Origin: JBOHCT01 sp050699055
Lineage (GTDB): Bacteria > Actinomycetota > Actinomycetes > Streptosporangiales > JBOHCT01
Length of the DNA stretch: 19,092 bases
Assembly: GCA_050699055.1 (NCBI GenBank)
Contig: JBOHCT010000069.1
Span: forward strand, 1 to 19,092
Reading direction: 5' to 3'
Positions 14,327 to 19,092 of the stretch are shown here, in pieces (the first letter of the stretch is position 1; every line of letters starts with the position of its first letter). The translations under genes and the position numbers were made by a program. The notes beneath the pieces were generated by a model. That model saw only the letters and a program-made list of their open reading frames with translations. It was not told the DNA's origin and ran no database searches.

Positions 14327-15058
14327 GTGAGCCTCTACCGCGACGAAGGCGTCGTCCTGCGCACCCAGAAGCTGGGGGAGGCGGACCGCATCATCACCGT
14401 GCTCACCCGGCGTACGGGCCGGGTCCGCGCCGTCGCGAAGGGCGTGCGCCGCACAAGGTCGAGATTCGGCGCGAGACTCGAACCGTTCACCCACGCCGAC
14501 CTGCAGATGTACGCCGGACGCTCGCTCGACGTCGTCACCCAGACGGAGACGATCGCGCCGTACGGCAGCCGGCTCTCGGGTGACTATCCCCGCTACACGG
14601 CGGGGCAGGTGATGCTCGAGACCGCGGAGAGGTTCACGGCGGAGGAGAAACAGCCCGCGCCGAAGCACTTCCTACTCGTCGTGGCGGGGCTGCGTGCCCT
14701 CGCCGGGGGAGAGCACGACCCGCAGCTCATCCTCGACGCGTTCCTGCTGCGTTCGCTCGCCGTCGCGGGGTATGCCCCGTCCCTCGACGCCTGCGCCCAC
14801 TGTGGGGCGTCAGGGCCGCACCCCGCGTTCTCCGTGCAGGCGGGGGGACTGGCGTGCGTGTCGTGCCGGCCGGCGGCCGCGGCGCTGCCCGCCCGCGAGA
14901 CGATCGCCCTCATGACCGCGTTGCTGCGCGGCGACTGGGAGCGGGCGGACGCTAGCGACGGTCGGCACCGCCGCGAGGCGAGCGGCCTCGTGGCGGCGTA
15001 CCTGCAGTGGCATCTCGAGCAGGGCGTCCGTTCGCTGCGACTCCTGGAGCGTGTGTGA
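14327..15058 (+). CDS. recO: RecO, recombinational DNA repair mediator
   Basis: A 243-residue RecF-pathway protein that helps load RecA on SSB-coated DNA. The N-terminal OB fold is at about 1-80 (SLYRDEGVVLRTQKLGEADRIITVLTRRTGRVRAVAKGVRR, the classic RecO opening). A helical domain follows, then a zinc site with C156, C159 (CAHC) and C177, C180 (CVSC). The GTG at 14327 fits the family N-terminus; the ribosome binding site is poor. Its stop overlaps the uppS start (GTGA), so repair and cell-wall lipid synthesis genes are translated together, as is common in actinobacteria. Confidence 0.94.
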   Translation: MSLYRDEGVVLRTQKLGEADRIITVLTRRTGRVRAVAKGVRRTRSRFGARLEPFTHADLQMYAGRSLDVVTQTETIAPYGSRLSGDYPRYTAGQVMLETAERFTAEEKQPAPKHFLLVVAGLRALAGGEHDPQLILDAFLLRSLAVAGYAPSLDACAHCGASGPHPAFSVQAGGLACVSCRPAAAALPARETIALMTALLRGDWERADASDGRHRREASGLVAAYLQWHLEQGVRSLRLLERV

Positions 15059-15861
15059 CCCAGAAACGCCCCGTACGTCCTCCTTCCCCCCACCCAAGCG
15101 GCGCCCGCCCACCGGACATCCCCGGCGACCTGCTGCCGCGGCATGTGGCGATCGTGATGGACGGCAACGGACGGTGGGCCAAGGCGCGCGGGCTGCCGCG
15201 TACGGAGGGACATCGGCAGGGGGAGTCGTCCCTCTACGACGTCGTCGAAGGCGCGATCGAGCTCGGGGTGAAGTACGTGTCCGCGTACGCGTTCTCGACG
15301 GAGAACTGGCGGCGCTCGCCGGACGAGGTGCGCTTCCTCATGGGATTCAACCGGGACGTGATCAGGCGGCGCCGCGATGACATGCACGCGATGGGGGTCC
15401 GGGTGCGGTGGGCAGGCCGCCGGCCGCGGCTGTGGCGCAGCGTGATCCGTGAGCTCGAGAAGGCTGAGGCCCTGACGAGGGACAACGACGTCCTCACGTT
15501 GACGATGTGTGTGAACTACGGCGGGAGGGCGGAGATCCTCGACGCCGTGACGGCGATCGCCCACGACGCCGCGGCGGGCCGGCTCAGGACAGACAAGATC
15601 ACCGAGCGGACGTTCGCCCGTTACCTCGACGAGCCCGACCTTCCCGACGTGGACCTCTTCGTGCGGTCATCGGGCGAGCAGCGGATCTCGAACTTCCTGC
15701 TCTGGCAGTCGGCGTACGCGGAGATGGTGTTCATCGACACGTTGTGGCCCGACTTCGACCGGATCGACCTGTGGCGGGCGTGCGAGATCTACGCGAGCCG
15801 CGACCGGCGCTATGGCGGCGCCGAGCCCGGCGAGCTCTTCGGTCCCCGTCCCCGCGGGTAA
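15055..15861 (+). CDS. uppS: isoprenyl transferase (Z-type polyprenyl diphosphate synthase, UppS-like)
   Basis: A 268-residue cis-prenyltransferase making the polyprenyl diphosphate precursor of the cell-wall carrier lipid. Motifs: RHVAIVMDGNGRWA with catalytic Asp D36, EGHRQG, SAYAFSTENWRR, MCVNYGGRAEI and VRSSGEQRISNFLLWQSAYAE. Chain length (decaprenyl or undecaprenyl) cannot be read from sequence by eye. The open frame reaches back to 15007, but GTG 15055 overlaps the recO stop (GTGA) and has TGGAG (15045-15049) as ribosome binding site. It is convergent with zur: only 7 bases separate the stops, leaving no room for separate terminators. Confidence 0.94.
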   Translation: MTQKRPVRPPSPHPSGARPPDIPGDLLPRHVAIVMDGNGRWAKARGLPRTEGHRQGESSLYDVVEGAIELGVKYVSAYAFSTENWRRSPDEVRFLMGFNRDVIRRRRDDMHAMGVRVRWAGRRPRLWRSVIRELEKAEALTRDNDVLTLTMCVNYGGRAEILDAVTAIAHDAAAGRLRTDKITERTFARYLDEPDLPDVDLFVRSSGEQRISNFLLWQSAYAEMVFIDTLWPDFDRIDLWRACEIYASRDRRYGGAEPGELFGPRPRG

Positions 15862-15868
15862 GGCCGGC

Positions 15869-16243
15869 TCAGGCCGTGCACTCCCGGCAGGTACCGAAGA
15901 CCTCGACGGTGTGGGTCACGTCGGTGAACCCGTGTCGGGCGCCCACGCCGGTGGCCCACGCCTCGACCGTCGGCCCCTCCACCTCGACCGTCCGGCCGCA
16001 GCGCCGGCAGACGAGATGGTGGTGGTGCTCGTCGGTGTGGCAGGCGCGGTAGACAGACTCGCCGTCGCCGGTGACGAGCACGTCCACCTCGCCGGAATCG
16101 GAGAGGGCCTGGAGCGCGCGGTACACGGTCGTGAGGCCGATCCTGGCGCCGCCGGCCCTCAGGTCGGTGTAGAGGTCCTGGGCGCTGCGGAAGCCCTCGC
16201 TCGAGGCCAGCGCCCGGCGGACGTCGTCGTGCCTGCGCGTCAT
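15869..16243 (-). CDS. zur: Zur, zinc-responsive Fur-family repressor
   Basis: A 124-residue Fur-family regulator. The N-terminal winged helix covers 1-75, with RIGLTTVYRALQALSDSGEV as the recognition region. The C-terminal metal-binding/dimerisation domain has ACHTDEHHHHLVCRRC, with the sensory His/Cys cluster and structural C79/C82, and the final CREC (C119, C122). The zinc assignment comes from its place as the last gene of znuA-znuC-znuB-zur and from the Zur-type operator before znuA. The ATG overlaps the znuB stop (ATGA). Since it lies in the operon it should repress, it forms a negative loop: zinc repletion shuts off importer and regulator together. It could only otherwise be a Fur or Nur paralogue, which the context makes unlikely. 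Confidence 0.92.
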   Translation of the reverse strand: MTRRHDDVRRALASSEGFRSAQDLYTDLRAGGARIGLTTVYRALQALSDSGEVDVLVTGDGESVYRACHTDEHHHHLVCRRCGRTVEVEGPTVEAWATGVGARHGFTDVTHTVEVFGTCRECTA

Positions 16244-17091
16244 GCCGTGACCCTTTCCGGTTCCCTCCGTCCGCCCGCCGCCCGTACCCGGCGTACCAGG
16301 CTCCCGGCCGGCACGGCCACGCCGAACGCCGTGAGCGCGAGCAGCACGATCGCCGGCCCCGCCGCGAGGTCGACGTAGACCGCGGTGGTGAGGCCTCCGA
16401 GCGAGACGAGCACGCCGACGGCCATGGCCAGCACGATCGTCGCCCGGAAGCCACGGGTGAGCTGCTGGGCCGCAGCGACGGGGACCACCATGAGCGCGCT
16501 CACCAGAAGGACGCCGACGACGCGCATCGCGATGACGACGGTGACCGCGGCCGTGACGGCGACAAGGACGCTGAGGAAGCGTACGGGAAGCCCCGAGACG
16601 CGTGCTACCTCGACGTCCTGGCAAAGAACGAAGAGCTCGCGCCCGAACGTCACGACGACGCCCAGCACAGCCAGCGCGAGCCCCGCGATGACGTACAGGT
16701 CGGTGGCGCTCACGCTGCTGATGGACCCGAACAGGTATCCGAGCAAGGCGGCGCTGCTCCCACCGGGGGCGAGACCGATGAGCAGAACCCCGCCCGCGAT
16801 CCCGCCGTAGAACAGGAGGGCGAGGGCGACGTCGCCGCTCGTACGGCCGTGCTCTCGGACGAGCTCGATGGCGATCGCCCCGGCCGCGGCGACGATGACG
16901 GCGGTCACGACGGGGGAGGTGCTGGTCAGAAAGCCCAGCGCGACCCCGGTGAGGGCGATGTGACCGATGCCGTCGCCCAGGAGGGAGAGCCTGCGCTGGA
17001 CGATGAACGTGCCGACGGCCGGCGCCGCGAGCCCGACCAGGACCGCGGCGATCAGCGCGCGCCGCAGGAAGTCGAAATACAGGAAGATCAC
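16240..17091 (-). CDS. znuB: ZnuB, zinc ABC transporter permease
   Basis: A 283-residue ABC-3 family permease with about eight membrane spans (for example AALIAAVLVGLAAPAVGTFI-like start, VVTAVIVAAAGAIAIELV, VLVAVTAAVTVVIAMRVVGVLLVSALMVVPVAAA). RLSLLGDGIGHIALTGVALGF near the N-terminus and ALMVVPVAAAQQLTRG near residue 215-230 are family signatures. It forms the membrane channel through which ZnuA-delivered Zn2+ passes. The GTG at 17091 overlaps the znuC stop (GTGA), and the stop overlaps the zur start, so the subunits are translationally coupled. Mn-specific paralogues look similar; zinc is assigned from the Zur context. Confidence 0.92.
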   Translation of the reverse strand: MIFLYFDFLRRALIAAVLVGLAAPAVGTFIVQRRLSLLGDGIGHIALTGVALGFLTSTSPVVTAVIVAAAGAIAIELVREHGRTSGDVALALLFYGGIAGGVLLIGLAPGGSSAALLGYLFGSISSVSATDLYVIAGLALAVLGVVVTFGRELFVLCQDVEVARVSGLPVRFLSVLVAVTAAVTVVIAMRVVGVLLVSALMVVPVAAAQQLTRGFRATIVLAMAVGVLVSLGGLTTAVYVDLAAGPAIVLLALTAFGVAVPAGSLVRRVRAAGGRREPERVTA

Positions 17092-17837
17092 GCCGGCTCC
17101 CAGGGAGAGGGAATGGAGGACGGCACGACATGCGGGTGGACGTGGTCGTGCTCGACCGGTGCCGGCCGGCCGTCGTGGACCACACGTCCTCCGGAGAGCA
17201 CGACCGTCCGGGTCACCAGAGGCTCGAGCGGACCGAGCTCGTGGGCCACGAGGAGGACGGTCCGTCCGCGGGCCACCAGATCCTGGAGTGTCGCCGCCAG
17301 CGCGGCCTGGCTCTCGGCGTCGACGCCGGCCATCGGCTCGTCGAGGACGAACGTGTCCGGCTCTCCGGCGAGCGCGCGGGCGATCAGGACACGCTGTTGC
17401 TGGCCGCCGGAGAGGAAGCTCACCGCGTCGCCCGCTCGTTCCGTGAGACCGACGGTCTCGAGCGCGCCCGCCACCGCCGCACGGTCGCCGGCCGACGCGC
17501 GGCGCAGCCGGCGGCGGCGGGCCACCCGTCCCGACGAGACCACTTCCCGCACGGTGGCCGGTACGCCACCGCCGGCCGTCAGTCGCTGGGGGACGTAGCC
17601 GAGGCGGTGCCAGGCGCGGAAGCGGGCGGGGCGTACGCCGTGGACCCTCGCCTCGCCTGCCGCGAGGGGGACGAGGCCGAGCAACGCGCGTACGAGTGTG
17701 GACTTTCCCGAACCGTTCGGGCCGAGGAGTGCCACGACCTCCCCCTCGTCCACGCGCAGGTCGATGTCGTGAAGGACGGCGCGGTGGTCGAGTTCCACCC
17801 GGCCGCGCGCCATCTCGAAGGCGGGCGTGGTCAGCAT
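17088..17837 (-). CDS. znuC: ZnuC, zinc ABC transporter ATPase
   Basis: A 249-residue ABC ATPase that powers the importer from the cytoplasmic face. Walker A is GPNGSGKST (39-47), the Q-loop is YVPQRL (81-86), the signature is LSGGQQQR (142-149), Walker B is FVLDEP (163-168) and the switch His is H199. The C-terminal tail holds a His cluster, EHDHVHPH (229-236), which is unusual for an ATPase subunit and could bind zinc. ATG 17837 overlaps the znuA stop by 7 bases. The frame is open further upstream (to 18590) only as a shadow of znuA. Confidence 0.93.
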   Translation of the reverse strand: MLTTPAFEMARGRVELDHRAVLHDIDLRVDEGEVVALLGPNGSGKSTLVRALLGLVPLAAGEARVHGVRPARFRAWHRLGYVPQRLTAGGGVPATVREVVSSGRVARRRRLRRASAGDRAAVAGALETVGLTERAGDAVSFLSGGQQQRVLIARALAGEPDTFVLDEPMAGVDAESQAALAATLQDLVARGRTVLLVAHELGPLEPLVTRTVVLSGGRVVHDGRPAPVEHDHVHPHVVPSSIPSPWEPA

Positions 17838-18739
17838 CCGAGGGCCTTCTCGAGAGCGGCGAGGTTGCCCCGCATGAGGCTCAGGTAGCCGCCGTGGCCG
17901 GGAGCGACCTCGACCGGGTCGAGCGGCCGCGCCCTGGCACCGATGTCGTCGGCGAGGGCGCGTGCGATCTCCCCGTTCGAGGAGGCTTCGTAGAAGACCA
18001 CGGTGACGTGGGCTCGACGGGCCACGCGCGTGACGACCGCGAGACGCCGCAGCGAGGGCGCGATCTCGGGGTCCACACCCGCGATGCCCACCTGGTGGAG
18101 GTCGTAGCGGTCGGCGAGATAGCCGAACGCCGCGTGGCTCGTCACGAGCGTGCGCGTCCGGCACGTTCGAAGCCCGGACCGGTAGGCACCGTCCAGGGTG
18201 CGCAGCTCGCCGATCACCGAGGCCGCGCGGTGCCGGTACGCGCCCGCGTGGGCCGGGTCTATCGCCGCGAGGCGCTTCTCCACCGCCCGGGCGATGGTCG
18301 CGAAACGAATCGGGTCGAGCCACACGTGGGGGTCGTAGACGCCGTGGGCCTCCTCGCCGGCCTCCGGGCGGGTCCGTACGACTGATGCCGCGTCGAGCGC
18401 GTGACGGTGGGCGTACTTGTTGACGGCATCGTCGACTGCCGGCTGCAGATCGCCCACGTAGACGACGAGCCTGGCGTCCGCGACGTCGATGACCTGGCGA
18501 GGTGTGAGCTCCAGGTCGTGGGGGTCGGCGCCCGGCTTGGCGAGGCTCTCCATCCGGATGTGGTCGCCGCCGATCCGCTGGACGAGCCACGCGAACGGGT
18601 AGAGCGAGGCCATGACGAGCGGACGGTGGTCAGCCGGCCGGGTAGGCGCCACCGCGCGCCCGCCACATGCCGTTGTCGCGCAGAGCAGGCTCATTGCGGA
18701 CAGCAGCAGTGCCACATGACGGGAGCCGGATGAACTCAC
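17831..18739 (-). CDS. znuA: ZnuA, zinc-binding lipoprotein
   Basis: A solute-binding protein of cluster A-I, 302 residues from GTG 18739 (TTG 18745 would add two). The N-terminal signal VALLLSAMSLLCATTAC ends in a Cys that fits lipoprotein attachment, although the lipobox is weak (TTAC). Probable zinc ligands, numbered from TTG 18745, are H76 (ADPHD), H140 (DPHVW), H204 (TSHAAFGY) and D276 or E279 near the end. The His/Asp-rich flexible loop of many ZnuA proteins, between the first two ligands, is reduced to EEAHGVYD. The GTG is placed about one base after the expected transcription start from the promoter at 18747-18776, and no Shine-Dalgarno exists, so translation is probably leaderless. 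First gene of znuA-znuC-znuB-zur. Confidence 0.92.
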   Translation of the reverse strand: MSSSGSRHVALLLSAMSLLCATTACGGRAVAPTRPADHRPLVMASLYPFAWLVQRIGGDHIRMESLAKPGADPHDLELTPRQVIDVADARLVVYVGDLQPAVDDAVNKYAHRHALDAASVVRTRPEAGEEAHGVYDPHVWLDPIRFATIARAVEKRLAAIDPAHAGAYRHRAASVIGELRTLDGAYRSGLRTCRTRTLVTSHAAFGYLADRYDLHQVGIAGVDPEIAPSLRRLAVVTRVARRAHVTVVFYEASSNGEIARALADDIGARARPLDPVEVAPGHGGYLSLMRGNLAALEKALGC

Positions 18740-18746
18740 GGACAAG

Positions 18747-18776
18747 AGTATGGAGATAGATGAAAATGATTGTCAA
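18747..18776 (-). promoter_or_regulatory. znu operon promoter
   Basis: On the minus strand TTGACA (18776-18771) and CATACT (18752-18747) are separated by 18 bases. Transcription would start near 18740, next to GTG 18739. A second TTGACA (18788-18783) lies 12 bases further upstream, at the very end of the preceding gene. Confidence 0.68.
18761..18775. promoter_or_regulatory. Zur box (operator of the znu operon)
   Basis: TGAAAATGATTGTCA is a 15-base dyad with one mismatch from the actinobacterial Zur consensus TGAAAATNATTTTCA. Five of the six -35 bases lie inside it, so bound Zn-Zur would exclude RNA polymerase. Confidence 0.87.
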
Positions 18777-18789
18777 ATTAGTTGTCAAA
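18770..18789. repeat. direct repeat of the -35 motif before znuA
   Basis: TTGTCAAA occurs at 18770-18777 and 18782-18789, a 12-base period. The second copy covers the stop codon of the DUF6703-like gene. Each copy contains a minus-strand TTGACA. Confidence 0.6.
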
Positions 18790-19081
18790 GTACCGCGAGC
18801 AGGCGAAGCGCCGCGAGTGCCAGCAGGACGAGGACGGCGACGACACGCAGGCCACGGCCGAACGCGTGCACGGCCGGCCAAGACAGGTACGCGAGCCAAC
18901 CGAGGAGGGCGGCAAGGACCACGAGCGCGGCCGCGCCGATGGTGGGGGGCGCGGCGAGACCGGTGAGCAGCAGCGCCAACGCGACGACCGGCGGGACCCA
19001 TCGCGGCACGCGACGGAGCCGCTGGATGGGGACGACGCTGCGTCGTTCGATGGCACCGCGCACCGTATTGGCACCGCGCAC
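18785..19081 (-). CDS. small DUF6703-like membrane protein, 5' end uncertain
   Basis: A 98-residue reading frame from GTG 19081. A basic stretch (RRSVVPIQRLRRVPRW) is followed by two or three membrane spans (VPPVVALALLLTGLAAP; IGAAALVVLAALLGWLAYLSW; LRVVAVLVLLALAALRLL). The LGWLAYLSWPAV block matches my memory of DUF6703, a small actinobacterial membrane family of unknown function. The frame stays open to the window edge, and its first codons come from an 18-bp tandem repeat with repeated GTG codons (19081, 19063), so the true start cannot be fixed. The stop lies in the upstream part of the znu promoter, so transcription of this gene could run into znuA. Confidence 0.62.
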   Translation of the reverse strand: MRGANTVRGAIERRSVVPIQRLRRVPRWVPPVVALALLLTGLAAPPTIGAAALVVLAALLGWLAYLSWPAVHAFGRGLRVVAVLVLLALAALRLLAVL

Positions 19082-19092
19082 CGTATTGGCAC
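19052..19092. repeat. 18-bp tandem repeat at the window edge
   Basis: GGCACCGCGCACCGTATT is repeated exactly at 19052-19069 and 19070-19087, and a third copy begins (GGCAC, 19088-19092) before the window ends. The unit is six codons long, reading NTVRGA on the minus strand, so copy changes keep frame. Confidence 0.85.

Noticed and set aside
1..19092. Striking abundance of CGTAC/GTACG words
   Set aside because: They occur mostly inside coding regions at codon junctions such as CGT-ACG or GCG-TAC, so codon preference explains them better than a functional motif; I did not count them.

Overview
The window is very GC-rich. GTG starts are common, genes are packed with ATGA/GTGA overlaps, and DUF3097, DUF5808 and DUF6703-like genes are present. 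This points to a high-GC Gram-positive actinobacterium. The order hemW, DUF3097, hrcA, dnaJ, rsmE, HIT, phoH, ybeY, CNNM/CorC, cytidine-deaminase-like, era, recO, uppS, zur/znu is the usual housekeeping neighbourhood of Streptomyces/Streptosporangium-type genomes. I cannot name the genus. I see no phage, integrase, insertion sequence, CRISPR array, rRNA or tRNA.

Layout. Positions 1-248 hold no recognisable gene, but contain an AT-rich imperfect dyad. A MOSC protein (249-908) overlaps hemW (905-2149). DUF3097 (2162-2998, minus) is convergent with hemW and divergent from a small DUF5808-like gene (3104-3385). The heat-shock pair hrcA-dnaJ (3488-5659) follows behind a CIRCE operator that touches the hrcA ribosome binding site. 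rsmE comes next. A minus-strand pair then encodes an ECF sigma factor and a single-pass membrane protein that is probably its anti-sigma (6484-7829). The plus-strand RNA/ribosome-maintenance run is HIT, phoH, ybeY, CNNM/CorC, a degenerate cytidine-deaminase-like protein and era (7998-12794). A minus-strand M4 metallopeptidase (12889-14199) separates era from recO and uppS. The right end is the minus-strand zinc-uptake operon znuA-znuC-znuB-zur (15869-18739), driven by a promoter with a Zur box built into its -35 region. The 5' part of a DUF6703-like membrane gene runs off the right edge and contains an 18-bp tandem repeat.

How the genes work together. HrcA represses its own operon and so sets DnaJ co-chaperone level. 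RsmE, YbeY, Era and PhoH all act in ribosome or RNA maturation. RecO (DNA repair) and UppS (cell-wall carrier lipid) are coupled by a GTGA overlap. ZnuACB imports zinc, and Zur, the last gene of the same transcript, is expected to shut the operon off when zinc is replete.

The most unusual item is the M4 protease. It has a protealysin-type short PPYL propeptide and no signal peptide. Its C-terminal ~90 residues, after a Gly-rich linker, look like emfourin, the proteinaceous inhibitor of protealysins. The gene therefore appears to encode a protease fused to its own inhibitor. Other points worth a look are the catalytically dead cytidine-deaminase homologue, the cysteine-containing Pro/Ser/Thr-rich ectodomain of the putative anti-sigma, and a His-rich tail on the ZnuC ATPase.
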